This document shows, piece after piece, positions 13,516 through 24,235 of a stretch of 64,000 bases of DNA (within the stretch, counting starts at the first letter, position 1; every line of letters starts with the position of its first letter). Made by a program: the position numbers and the translations under genes. The notes beneath the pieces are model-generated. The model saw nothing but the letters and a program-made list of their open reading frames with translations. It was not told where the DNA came from and made no database searches. Source of the stretch: Hyperoplus lanceolatus (Eukaryota > Chordata > Actinopteri > Uranoscopiformes > Ammodytidae); assembly GCA_026929865.2 (NCBI GenBank), contig CM049413.1, positions 9,928,001 through 9,992,000 on the forward strand. Direction: 5' to 3'.

Positions 13516-13695
13516 ATCTTTTTCTCTCTGCAGGTGGTTTGCTTAAAGTACCGAAACTATAGCATCCCTCAGTCTTTGACCAACCTGTGGAGGTACCTGA
13601 ACGCAGCGTACGCCCGGGAGGAGTTTGCGTCCACCTGCCCCATTGACGAGGAGATCCACATCGCCTACTCCTCCGTGGCTAAAGCTCTCAAGTAG
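10393..13695 (+). CDS. clic1: Chloride intracellular channel protein 1, 6 exons
   Basis: Coding exons are 10393-10434, 11467-11576, 11871-11996, 12387-12493, 12858-13039 and 13534-13695. The frame is continuous and encodes 242 residues; human CLIC1 has 241. CLIC proteins have a glutathione-transferase fold, exist as soluble oxidoreductase-like proteins and can insert in membranes as anion channels. The N-terminal glutaredoxin-like domain keeps the CLIC signature [19 protein letters not shown] with the redox cysteine at residue 25 (Cys24 of human CLIC1). The C-terminal helical domain has [17 protein letters not shown] and ends YSSVAKALK, both close to CLIC1. A 5' UTR intron precedes the coding start, since 'acacag' before 10371 is an acceptor. 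The upstream GC-rich block near 9890-10060 probably holds the first non-coding exon. The gene sits between two Ly6 genes, matching mammalian MHC class III neighbours. Confidence 0.96.
13488..13516. repeat. (TTGA)n microsatellite after a 'gctatataaata' tail
   Basis: The repeat follows 'cctttgctatataaatacat' in clic1 intron 5, a typical retroelement 3' tail. This suggests a truncated SINE or LINE end just before the last exon. The polypyrimidine tract and acceptor at 13533 remain intact. Confidence 0.85.
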
Positions 13696-14091
13696 GAGGA
13701 CACAAGCCATGAACGCACACCAGCAGAACAACAAGCAAAAAGCAAAAAATAAGCAACACACATTCACACACTGAGCGTTCAACATAGTCTATCTGTTTCT
13801 CAATAAGCTAACATGGAATCTGTAAAGTATTTTTTTTTCTTTGCAGCTTTTATAATGAGCCAATAGATCTGGTTTATTGGTTTGCTTTACAGATGTTTAT
13901 TTGATATTTTTCTTCTTATAAAGGGACTCACTGTGTTCCCCGCGTGGATCTGTTTACAGCAGTAGGAAAACAAGAAAGCAAAGAAATCAGATAAGCTGTT
14001 GTCAAAACAAACACATGAAGTCAGCTGTGGCTGAACAATCTTCGTTGAATGCGCCACATTATATCATCCGGGTTTCCGTGGGCCGTCGGCA

Positions 14092-14174
<83 letters not shown>

Positions 14175-16675
14175 CATGTTTCTCACGTAACGTAACAGCC
14201 TTGCTTGTGTACGGTTGTACCATCAGTAGACATACACTGTAAAGCTGGAAATGTTCCTTGTTCCCCTCTTGATGACAGTATGTCTTTTAATTTGAATGTT
14301 TCTGGGACAGACACAAAGCTTCCTACCACGTCAAACTTTCATTAGTACCATGCAAGCCTCCCTGAAGCTGATTCATATCTTAATTTCAGTTTTGGTATGA
14401 AGGAAATGGGATTTAGTCATCTCACCTGCCAAAGTGTCTTTTATAGTTTTTCAGTTATCACACATGCTTCAGATCAACTTGTATTATTTTGTTACCACGG
14501 GAACAAAAGCCTTTATTTAGTGTAAATTTTTTATTCTTCATAGTGCACCTCAGAGAGGAAGAAGGGAATAGAATAGAAGGAGGGGAGGGACGTTTCCTTT
14601 AGCGGGTCTACAAACAGTTACAGAGGCAGGAAACCGTTTCAATAGACTTGGGTTTCCCCTTTCTGTGCTCCCACAGCAGGCGCAAAGGATTATTCAAGAT
14701 TAGGAGCTTGTTTGTGATCCACTGTCGGGGCCATTCGCCAACATTTTGTTCTGCCTGCCATGTATTAAGGATCCCTTTTCCTGGTGTCATATAAAAAAAG
14801 AGATTGTAGAGTGAAGGTTATTGATTAAATGATGAGGCTGAAAACATTCTTTTTTTTTTTATCAACAAAGACCAAAGCCAACAACAAGTTGCTAAAATTT
14901 TTGTTCAGATTATTCCAACATCACATGAAAGCAGCACAAGTGCAGACTCACAGACCGAACACTGGTACTCAAATGGCCTAGAGGATTAAGCTTCTGAATA
15001 TCAGGATTTGGGTTCAAATGCAGATACTTGTTGGTTTTGGTCTTTTCATTGGATTTGTTGACAATTTTAAAAACTATTTTACTATCACTGGAGTTATCAT
15101 TAAATCAAGACAGACTCTTAGAAGTTGTCTTGTCTGAAATTCTTGTAAAAGTGACTTGAAATTGAACTGCTGGGAAGAACTGGAACCTATTATAACACGC
15201 CTTGTCCGTCTGAAGTAGCAGCTTGTGTTAGGGATTTTATTAACTTCACGGCACTGTGCAAATTAACCTTTTTAAAGAGGCAGTTTGCAATTAGGACTCC
15301 GATTATAAAGTAGGTAGAGGTGCAAACGTCTTTGTTCATAGCCTCATTTGTGTGTTGTCATGTCTCTGAAAATCAAAAAAAAAAAAACTAAGTGCAATTT
15401 AAACTGATTGAAAAAAAAGACAATCTTGTAATCTTTGATTAAATAAGACGTCCAGCGTAAGCAAAGTTAGTTATTTTTCTACAGGATTTTTAATCAAGTT
15501 ACAAGTTAAAATCCATCCATTTTATTGACCGTCAGGTGGGTTGCAAGTGTTTATCAAAGAGATGTTACTCTATATTTTACTTGACTGAATTGTTATGGAG
15601 CAACGTTTAAAGGGATCGCGTCTGAATAATTTCAGTGCTGATGTATTTCAGTATTTCGTCCCAGAAAGTGTGGGAGAGTTTCTCATTTCTTACTGTAGGA
15701 GTTTTCAGGGACCATTAACTTGATATATTCATCAAACTGTTACTTTGTTTTTCACTTTACAACTTTTTAAATCTTCATATTGTGTATTTTCTTTATTATG
15801 AGACCCATGGTGTGCTTTTTTTTCTGACCCCAATTTTCCTGCAATTATTTTAGCCTTTTTTGTAGTTCTTCATGCTGTTTCCCATGTAGTCAAAAGCAGT
15901 TGCACTTAAAAAGTCCATAGGATCAAAGCAGCGGTATGGAAACTAAAGCAGTAGATTTTAGAACAATTAAGACAATCAAACTAATAGCACAGCTGAAGTG
16001 TATGTTGTACGTTTAAAGCTCTTAAAAAGAAACGTGTATTAATATCCCAATAAATAAAAATATTTTGATGATTAATAAACTGGTGGCAGATGTGTTTTTA
16101 TTTTCTCTTTAACTGTTATGGACATCATGGAGATGGGCAGAGAACAATAAGATGCACAGAACAGCTTTTTTTTAGATTACACAAAGCTAAGAAAGCAAAA
16201 ACAATAAACATGTACATACATAGTAAATACACACATTATAGACTACAAAGTTTGGTTAGCACCATTATCGGGTCATTAATGTCATTTCATGATAAACTGA
16301 TACACGGCCAAAAAAGATTGTTGTCCAAAGAGTTTCAAAGCATCAAGGTATCAGTTTGTTATTTCCACTGGTTATATATATGTAATTGTTTAGTATTTCC
16401 CAAGTAATTTTTTATCTTTTGTCTCGTTAATTTGCCCCCCCCCCCCCTCCCCGCTTTTAACAGATACTAAGGGTCGAAAAAATATTAGATGATACTCACT
16501 TCTGAAAACCACAGTTTTAGACGTTCCCTGTTAATTCTTTATTAAAAACTTCTTTAATGCTATTGCTTATGTGCCTATTAGTCAATATCTTTTGCAGGTC
16601 ACTTACATCTTCAACATTGTACTGTCAAGATTGACACCCATCCACACAGCTAAACCCCCACCCTGACCTCTGACC
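13696..16675. other. clic1 3' UTR and intergenic DNA
   Basis: This holds the clic1 3' UTR, whose end was not fixed, and AT-rich DNA up to the stop codon of the minus-strand Ly6 gene. A run of aataaa-like signals lies at about 16048-16078. A CA microsatellite is at 14094-14169 and a pure C run at about 16435-16447. Open frames here (for example 16090-16407) show no protein features. Confidence 0.5.
14094..14169. repeat. (CA)n microsatellite
   Basis: About 38 uninterrupted CA units in the clic1 3' flank. Confidence 0.97.
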
Positions 16676-18466
16676 TCAGGCCAGCAGGAGAGAGATTGCT
16701 GGCAGCAGGCAGAGGGCGACTCCTCCCCAGCGTAAGGCAGCAACGGACCCGGCCCCGTTGCACAGGTCCGTGTCACAGCAGACATTGGTGTAGTTGAAGT
16801 AAAGGCCCGAGGCGTATTTCTGTCCACTCACGCCGCACTGGGACTCCACGGCACAGCTCTTCTCGTACATTGTCACCTGAAGTGCTCCTACAGAGTGGAG
16901 AGAAACGAAGCGATAACGACAACAAGAGACCATTATGATTTTAAAGTCTGTTGGCCTGAATAAGAATTCATTCTGGAAATGACATTTTGAAAAACGGGGT
17001 TATATATTAAATTTTAGTTTTAGACATTCCTGTATCATTTTAGAGTGGTGAGTGTTGCATTATGGGTTTTTTTGAGCCTAAACATTGCTAGGCAAAATTC
17101 ACAGATTTTGAGATCAAGTTTTTTCCAGAATCGCTGACTCCACCTTTTAAGGTGCGGTAATAACAGCAAACACAAAAAGGGGCTTTGGCCTCTTGATGAG
17201 ACACAGTGAAGATTTTGCCCCGCCCATGGAGCTATTGTAAGACATCATTTTTAAAGGCGCCACACATGCATTAGTGAACTGACAACCAGCCTGATGAGCA
17301 ACAGTTCTGACAACCGATCTATTGAGTCATATTTTGTCTCGATTTGTTTTTACAATTGTGGAGTCGAGGGAGGATCAGGCACTGAGAACCGGTTACAGTT
17401 GTTACTTCATTGTCCATAGCAGCAACACACAGAGACCTGACAGTTTAGTCAGTAAAAATATTTGGACAGTGATGTTTTTTCTTCTTTTGTTTTATGCAAA
17501 TGTTTCCTTGATGACTGTAAAGCTTTAACAGCAGTTGGCCTGCATTGGGTGAACAGTGGAGGAATTACAAACAGGACTACAGTTGTTCAGATGTGGGTGT
17601 TAAGAGCCTCAAATTAAAGATATAAAGTCAGCACTTTGACTTGATAGCCACTGTTTCTCAAGAACAAAACTCTGCTAGTACATGCAGACAACATTATATT
17701 TCTTAAATCTGCACCAAGACACTGTCCTGCACAGTGAGGTTTTGTCTTCTAATTTGTGGCATTCATACCCTAGATTCTCAGAAAATAATCTCATATACAG
17801 ACACAGAAATAAACTCTCTCTCTCTCAGACACAAACACACATGCACACACACACTCTCTCACTGTCACACACACGCAGGTCTGGATCTCACCCCGGCTTC
17901 CAGTTGCAGTGCTGGACAGGCAGCGCTGCCCGTCCGGACACTCCTGAGGAAACTTTAAGCAGTCCAGAGGAGAGATGGAGGGGAACACACAGGTGAAACA
18001 GCAAAGACCGGCTGAGGAGAGAACAACAGGGGTAATGGGTAACTCTTTACAATAAGATACACTAAATTGTTGTAACTTCTACATATTTCTTTTTTGTTTG
18101 TTTGTTTTTTATTAACTACTACATCGTTATGCATTTCCTACCACATAGTTTTTTTAAGTAGTTACAAATTCACTCCCAAATCTAACCTTAACTAAAAAAA
18201 ATCTTTGTTTCTGAAATCAACACCCCTCAGTCTCTTTTTGGACTATTCCTTCTTAATGACACCCAGTATCCAGTGATACTTAATGGGCTGTAAATACATT
18301 AAACCTATAATGTTAGGAAAGAATATACTTTTGTGCACGAGGAACATCTTTCCCGAATTTTAACACATTTGAAAATTGCTACTTGCAACACTGCCTCAAG
18401 TGTAGAAGGATTTGGGCAATCACTTACAATAAAGTGTCGAAAGGTCCCTTTTTGTGTGCGTGTGCA

Positions 18467-18501
<35 letters not shown>

Positions 18502-18577
18502 TTGTTATGTGTGTGTGCTACATACCTGTCAAAGGTAGACAACACAGGAGCACAATCAGAAGTTGTGAACAAGACAT
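16676..18577 (-). CDS. Second Ly6/uPAR (three-finger) protein, 3 exons
   Basis: In coding order the exons are 18577-18526, 18011-17892 and 16887-16676, joined in phase 1, giving 127 residues. The first exon is 52 nt and encodes a signal peptide (MSCSQLLIVLLCCLPL). The LU domain starts LCCFTC, continues with DC, EC and RC cysteines, and ends YTNVCCDTDLCNG, the CCxxxxCN signature. A hydrophobic tail (about LRWGGVALCLLPAISLLLA) looks like a GPI-anchor signal, so a cell-surface location is inferred. The exon sizes and phases match the Ly6 gene at 4994-7197 on the other side of clic1, including the identical 52-nt signal exon, so the two are probably related by duplication. There are eleven cysteines after the signal peptide. 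It resembles MHC-class-III LY6 or SPACA4-like proteins; orthology is unresolved. Confidence 0.88.
18469..18498. repeat. (GT)n microsatellite
   Basis: A short GT run beginning about 28 bp beyond the splice donor of the minus-strand Ly6 signal exon. Confidence 0.9.
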
Positions 18578-19845
18578 GATGCTTCTTCCAGTGAAAAGTC
18601 CTCAAACTAATCAAGCGCGTCCCAAAAATGTCCCTGTTGCCGTGGAACCGATACGTCCCATAATTCATTCCTAGATTTAATTTCACCTCATCTTTGAGGT
18701 CCACACCCTCCGTCTCTTGCTGACTGTTTCTTCTGTTCAACTTTCACTGTAATTTGAATTAAGCTGATGAAGGGATGCCTTCTCAATAGGTTGTATTGTC
18801 ACCGCACCTCTGAGTTTTGCCACTCTGGTTCGTGTCTTATAATGTTTTTTTGTTTATTTAGTTATTTTTGTTGAGGGCCTTTTTTGAATGTTACTCGGCC
18901 GGACAGTGTCTCCTCCCTTAAAACCTTTAATTGAATTTGGAGAGTTAACTATGAGCAGCTGATGCGTTTAGAGGCAGTCTATGTTACAGGGATACATACT
19001 TTTGTATTTGTTCAATGTTAATGTTTTATATCAGGCATTAGGTGACCCTTCACAACAACAGCATATTCACTCAGTGGTAGGTTAATTGGAGGGGAAGTGG
19101 GGGATACATTTTTTTCTCATCACAAACTAAGCTGTAACTCATCATCAATTCAACAGTCTCACTACTAATACACATGAATACAGCAGAAAAGTTTAAGAAA
19201 TACATCTACAATACAATTTATTTGTATCTAAAGCGATTTCATAATTACTTGTTTTGGGCCTTTTTCATTGACATTCTGTAATTCACTGAAAACACAATTT
19301 CTATATTCAGACATAAATGAGATGAAAGCCCCATGTCAGCACACTTTAAATAGCTTATCTCATATTAACTCTTAATGTAAATAAAACACGCCAAGTGTAT
19401 TCATTTGTTGGATTTAAAGAAAGACTGGGATTCAGAAAGACACACACAGCATTAGAGTCAGCACACTAGAGAAGGAATCAGCATCTTTAAACGAAGAGAG
19501 AAACACACACGCAAACAGAGTCAGCATGTCAGAGAGACAGAGAGTCAGTGAGTTGGAGACTTTAACTGAATTATCCTTTAGGGTGTAATAGGAGACGTGA
19601 GGGCAGCATGCAGGACGGTCTGCTGACAACAGTCTTGTGATGGAGCGAGGCAAAGCGAGCTCAGACGCAATAAGCTGTTTACCAGTTGTTTAATTACACT
19701 GCCAAAAGACTCATTTTTACAAAGCATCTTGCTTTCATTTATCTTGTTCAGTTGCGGCAAAGAGTAGTTTCTTTGTTTATTCTAGATGATACCGAAAATG
19801 ATGAGTGGGCTACAACAGCATTTATGACATGACTCTCTCTTTTAA

Positions 19846-19905
<60 letters not shown>

Positions 19906-20106
19906 CGCCAGCACACTGCTTTTCTGTCAGGGTTTGCTCCCTTAGCATTTGCCTAAAGAGGCTGACCCACAATGCAGTGGAGCTATATCCATAGCAGGGT
20001 GTGTGTATTCCCGGAACTTCCAACAAAACAGCTGCTTTTCTAATTATTTATTTTACATTTTTATTATTTTAATTATTATTTATTTGACCCTTTCATATAT
20101 TATTTT
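18578..20106. other. Intergenic, no gene recognised
   Basis: Upstream flank of the minus-strand Ly6 gene, which may include its promoter. A GT microsatellite lies at 19852-19903. No coding exon was recognised. Confidence 0.5.
19852..19903. repeat. (GT)n microsatellite
   Basis: About 25 uninterrupted GT units. Confidence 0.97.
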
Positions 20107-20107
20107 A

Positions 20108-20147
<40 letters not shown>

Positions 20148-20589
20148 CAGCCTATTTTATTTACCTGGCGGGCCTTAACATATCAAGGACCCGGCAGCCT
20201 CCTGCAGTCAGGATGGGGACTGGTTGTCTTGGGACCACCCATGCCACTAGGTTGACCTCTTCCTGGCGAAGATAGTGCTACTGGGGAAGGCGCACCCCCT
20301 CTTACACTTTAAATTTCAATGCGCAGGTATCCACTTTTGACCTAGGTGTATCTACCTTATTTTGGTTGAAGTCTGGCGGCGATGGGGCGTCTGATAACGG
20401 GGGCAGGTATGAATGGACTGGGAGCTTCTAGTCAGAACCCTACACGTCAGCGGTACAGGCTAAAGATCGCTAGCAGCTGGGACGAGTGGCAGCTGTTTTC
20501 GGCAGACCCCTGTGCGACTGAGCAGCCCTATTCAGGGACCACACTGCTCACCCCTAATGGGGAAGGGCCTAGAAAAGGTGGCCTAAAAA

Positions 20590-23500
20590 ATGCCCACTCA
20601 ATATGCGCCTGAACAGGTTACCGCTCCTGTTAGGTCATTCCACCTCTGCGGTCGAAAAACAAAAACAAATGAAAAAATGACTTGCACTTTGAAACTGGCT
20701 ACATGGAACGTACGGACTCTCCTTGATACAATAGGTACTGACAGACCCCATAGAAGAACAGCATTAGTTGCTGCTGAGCTCAAGCGCTATGATATAGACA
20801 TTGCCGCTTTGAGTGAGACTAGGCTCCTGGAGGATGGATCCTTAACAGAGGAAGGGATGGGCTACACATTCTTTTGGAAAGGCTACCCCTCAGGTGGTCA
20901 GCATCAGCATGGTGTGGGCTTAGCCATTAAGAACAGTTTACTGCCAAGACTCACTGAAACACCTGTTGGCATTAGTGAAAGGCTTATGACCCTCCGTATC
21001 CCCCTTGTCAAAAATCGTTTTGCCACACTTGTTAGTGCTTATGCACCAACCCTCCCATCTGAGAATGCAGACAAGGATAAGTTTTACCAGTCCCTTGACG
21101 AAGTTCTTGGTCGGATCCCTAAGACTGATAAGATTCTTTTGCTTGGGGACTTTAATGCTCGAGTGGGACAGAACGACAGGGTATGGGATGGAGTACTTGG
21201 CAAACATGGTATTGGTCAGATTAATGCAAATGGCATGAGACTACTCACTCTGTGCTCTGAGCACAACTTAACAATAACAAACACACTTTTCCAACAGAAG
21301 AATAAATACAAAACCTCTTGGATGCACCCCCGCTCAAAACACTGGCACCTGATTGACTATGTCATTGTTAGACGATGTGACATCAGTGATGCAATCATCA
21401 CCCGTGCCATGAGGGGTGCGGACTGCTGGACAGATCATCGTATGATTGTGGCTAAGATACGCATGACAGTTTGCCCTCCCATGCGGCGAAAAGGAAGTAA
21501 CAGGAGGCAGCTGAATTGCACCCGCCTTCAGAACGAACATGTCAGAAATGATTTCCGTAGCTCTGTTGCTGGGAAACTGAAGGACATGGAGTTGTCAGTA
21601 AAGTCAGAAACTTTGGAGCAGAAGTGGACCTCCATTAGCTCTGCTCTCTATGACGCAGCAGCCCAAACAGTCGGCTTTAAGAGTAAGAATCACCAAGATT
21701 GGTTTGATGAAAACTCTGACAGCATCCATGACATGCTTGAGAATATGCATAGATTGCATCGTAAAGCCCTCAAAAATCCATCCTGCAGTATTGCAAGGGA
21801 GCAATGGAAGAAAGCAAGGCAGGAAGTTCAGAGGACCACTCGGATCGCAAAGAACGAGTGGTGGGTGAAAAAGGCTGAAGAAATTCAGTATTATGCCAAT
21901 ATAAATGACATGCATAATTTTTACAATGCTTTAAAAACTATATATGGCCCAACAAATCGCTCTGTTACTCCTTTGAAGTCAGCAGACGGTCTGACACTTT
22001 TGAAAGATCAAAATGACATTCTGTTGAGGTGGGCCGATCATTTTGATTGCCTCCTTAATCAGGAGGCTGATGTGGACCTCACTGTTTTAGAAGAATTGCC
22101 TGATCGCCCCCAAATTGACACTCTTAATCAGCCACCAAGCTTTTCGGAGGTTCAGTCAGCTATCTGTTCCCTCAGGAACAACAAGTCTCCTGGAAATGAC
22201 AAGATCCCAGCTGAGCTGCTTAAGCAGGGAGGATTCCAATGTACGAAAACTCTTTATCAGTATATCACTGAAGTCTGGACTGAAGAGAACATTCCTCAAC
22301 AATGGAAAGATGCCAACATTGTCACAATTTATAAGAACAAGGGTGATAAGGCTATCTGTGGCAATAGCAGGGGTATTTCACTACTGGCTGTGGCTGGTAA
22401 GGTCCTGGCTAAGGTGATGTTGAACAGATTGGTCAGTAACATCACAGAGTCAATGCTGCCTGAATCACAATGTGGCTTCAGAAAAAGCAGGAGTACGGTC
22501 GACATGATCTTTACAGCACGTCAACTTCAGGAGAAATGCCGGGAACAACATCAGGATGTTTTTATAGCTTTTGTCGACCTCTCCAAAGCATTTGACTCTG
22601 TTCAGAGAGAACTTCTGTGGGACATCCTCCTAAAGTTTGGCTGTCCCAAAAAATTTGTTAACATCCTCCGTCAGTTCCATGATGATATGACTGCTAGAGT
22701 GACCATGGGAGGAAAAGAGTCCGCTCCTTTCCCTGTTCGTACAGGCGTCAAGCAGGGCTGTGTGCTGGCACCTGTGCTCTTTAACATATTCCTTCTCTGT
22801 GTTACTCAGCTTCTCCATAAGGAAATTGAGAATAGCAGTGGTGTGCATGTAGACTTCAGACTGGATGGAAACCTTTTTAATATCAGGAGATTCCAAGCTA
22901 CCACCAAACTGCTTGATGAAAGGATCCTTGAACTACAATATGCAGATGATTGCGCTCTTATTGCTAACTCTCCAGAAGAGCTCCAGTCTGTCCTTAATGC
23001 TGCAGCCAGAGCATACAGCAGGATGGGTTTAACCATCAACACCACCAAAACAGAGGTTATTTGTCAATGGAGTGCCAGCCCCCCTTCCACTGTGCCTGTC
23101 TTTACTGTTGCTGATGAACAGCTATCAGTGGTACCGTCATTTAAATACCTGGGGAGTATGCTCTCCGATGACTGCAGCATTGATGAAGAGGTCCAAAACC
23201 GCATCAGGCAAGCGTCTGCTGCCTTTGGTAGACTGCGACACCGGGTCTTTCAAAACAAGGACTTAAACCTCCACACCAAGGTGTCTGTGTACCATGCTGT
23301 CTGTATCAGCACTCTGCTGTACGGCTGTGGGGCTTGGGTCACTTACAGCCGCCACCTCAGGTCCCTGGAGAACTTTCACATGCGCTGTCTGCAGCGTATC
23401 CTTGGCATCACTTGGCGTGATCATATTCCTCATTCTGAAATCTTCGCGAAGACCAACTGTAGAAGTATTGAGGCTCTGGTCACCCAGCACCAGCTGAGAT

Positions 23501-23880
23501 GGCTTGGACATGTGGTGAGAATGCCCCAGGACCGACTGCCCCGCAGAGTGTTGTACGGCCAGTTAAGTCATGGCCAACGCTCGGCTGGGGGGCAGAAGAA
23601 GCGCTACAAGGACCAGATGAAGACCACATTGAAGAAATGTAACATCAGCCCTGAGGACCTGGAAGTTACTGCTGCTGACCGCACCACATGGCGGCAGGTG
23701 TGTAAGGAGGGGATCCGTAGGCTGGAGGAGGACAGGACAGCCAGGAGACAGCAGAAGAGGGACAGGAGGAAAGCTCCTGTGGAGCCCACAGTGTCTACTG
23801 ACACATTTACATGTCCTACTTGTCAGAGGTTATGTAGGTCTAGGATTGGGTTGTATAGCCACATTAAATCTCATAGATAG
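20590..23880 (+). CDS. LINE ORF: endonuclease, reverse transcriptase, C2H2 zinc finger
   Basis: The frame is 1096 codons with no stop or frameshift. Translation may begin at Met30 (20677), just before the endonuclease. The apurinic-type endonuclease is read from LATWNVRTL (residue 36 on), SETRL, LLGDFNARVG and a TDHR motif (near residue 277). The reverse transcriptase carries FVDLSKAFDSV (Asp663), the GVKQGCVLAP block and the catalytic YADD box (784-787). The last 22 residues form a classic zinc finger, C1075-x2-C1078-x12-H1091-x3-H1095, probably for nucleic-acid binding. The arrangement matches LINE proteins often annotated as craniofacial-development-protein-2-like or endonuclease-reverse transcriptase. 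I cannot assign the clade with certainty. Intact catalytic motifs make this copy a candidate for a young or active element. Confidence 0.92.
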   Translation: MPTQYAPEQVTAPVRSFHLCGRKTKTNEKMTCTLKLATWNVRTLLDTIGTDRPHRRTALVAAELKRYDIDIAALSETRLLEDGSLTEEGMGYTFFWKGYPSGGQHQHGVGLAIKNSLLPRLTETPVGISERLMTLRIPLVKNRFATLVSAYAPTLPSENADKDKFYQSLDEVLGRIPKTDKILLLGDFNARVGQNDRVWDGVLGKHGIGQINANGMRLLTLCSEHNLTITNTLFQQKNKYKTSWMHPRSKHWHLIDYVIVRRCDISDAIITRAMRGADCWTDHRMIVAKIRMTVCPPMRRKGSNRRQLNCTRLQNEHVRNDFRSSVAGKLKDMELSVKSETLEQKWTSISSALYDAAAQTVGFKSKNHQDWFDENSDSIHDMLENMHRLHRKALKNPSCSIAREQWKKARQEVQRTTRIAKNEWWVKKAEEIQYYANINDMHNFYNALKTIYGPTNRSVTPLKSADGLTLLKDQNDILLRWADHFDCLLNQEADVDLTVLEELPDRPQIDTLNQPPSFSEVQSAICSLRNNKSPGNDKIPAELLKQGGFQCTKTLYQYITEVWTEENIPQQWKDANIVTIYKNKGDKAICGNSRGISLLAVAGKVLAKVMLNRLVSNITESMLPESQCGFRKSRSTVDMIFTARQLQEKCREQHQDVFIAFVDLSKAFDSVQRELLWDILLKFGCPKKFVNILRQFHDDMTARVTMGGKESAPFPVRTGVKQGCVLAPVLFNIFLLCVTQLLHKEIENSSGVHVDFRLDGNLFNIRRFQATTKLLDERILELQYADDCALIANSPEELQSVLNAAARAYSRMGLTINTTKTEVICQWSASPPSTVPVFTVADEQLSVVPSFKYLGSMLSDDCSIDEEVQNRIRQASAAFGRLRHRVFQNKDLNLHTKVSVYHAVCISTLLYGCGAWVTYSRHLRSLENFHMRCLQRILGITWRDHIPHSEIFAKTNCRSIEALVTQHQLRWLGHVVRMPQDRLPRRVLYGQLSHGQRSAGGQKKRYKDQMKTTLKKCNISPEDLEVTAADRTTWRQVCKEGIRRLEEDRTARRQQKRDRRKAPVEPTVSTDTFTCPTCQRLCRSRIGLYSHIKSHR

Positions 23881-23910
23881 ATGTGGAAAAATGGGGATGG
23901 GTAGTATGGG

Positions 23911-24215
23911 CATTGTCACTACCTGGAGCTTACTAGTACGGAGCCTGGGTCTGTTGAAGGTGGCTATGCTATTTTTTAGGCTGTGTTAGCCATGTGATAG
24001 GATCTGTAGAATCGGCATTGTCACTACCTGGAGCTTACTAGTACGGAGCCTGGGTCTGTTGAAGGTGCGTTGCTGTTTTTAGGCTGTGATAGCCTTGTAG
24101 TAGGATAGGATAGGTAGAATCAGCATTGACACTACCTGGAGCTTGTTTGTACAGAGCTTGGGTCTGTTGAAGGTGGCTGTGCTGTTTGGGCTGTGGTAGC
24201 CATATGATAGGATAG
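23911..24215 (+). repeat. Triplicated ~105-bp unit in the LINE 3' UTR
   Basis: Each unit opens 'cattgtcactacctggagct' or a near match and continues 'ggagcctgggtctgttgaag', then a 'tagcca...tgatagga' end. Units start at about 23911, 24016 and 24124. The third is the most diverged. Confidence 0.9.
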
Positions 24216-24235
24216 GGAAAGTAAAGTAAGTAAGT

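Larger units (their letters stand above)
20147..24235 (+). mobile_element. Near full-length LINE (APE-type non-LTR retrotransposon)
   Basis: A single 3.3-kb open frame is preceded by about 450 bp of GC-richer leader (from 'tttacctggcgggcc') and followed by a 3' UTR. The 3' UTR holds three roughly 105-bp tandem repeats, at about 23911, 24016 and 24124. It ends in a short repeat-like tail 'aaagtaaagtaagtaagt'. A roughly 30-nt poly(A) run at about 20114-20144 lies directly upstream and may mark an older retroelement or the insertion target. No clear target-site duplication could be read, so the outer limits are approximate. Confidence 0.8.

Noticed and set aside
20382-20612. Short frame before the LINE ORF as a possible LINE ORF1
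   Set aside because: Only 76 codons, with no coiled coil, zinc knuckle or RNA-binding motif. It is better read as leader sequence.
23911-24215. Direct repeats resembling a CRISPR array
   Set aside because: Units are tandem, about 105 bp, without spacers, in a LINE 3' UTR of a vertebrate genome.
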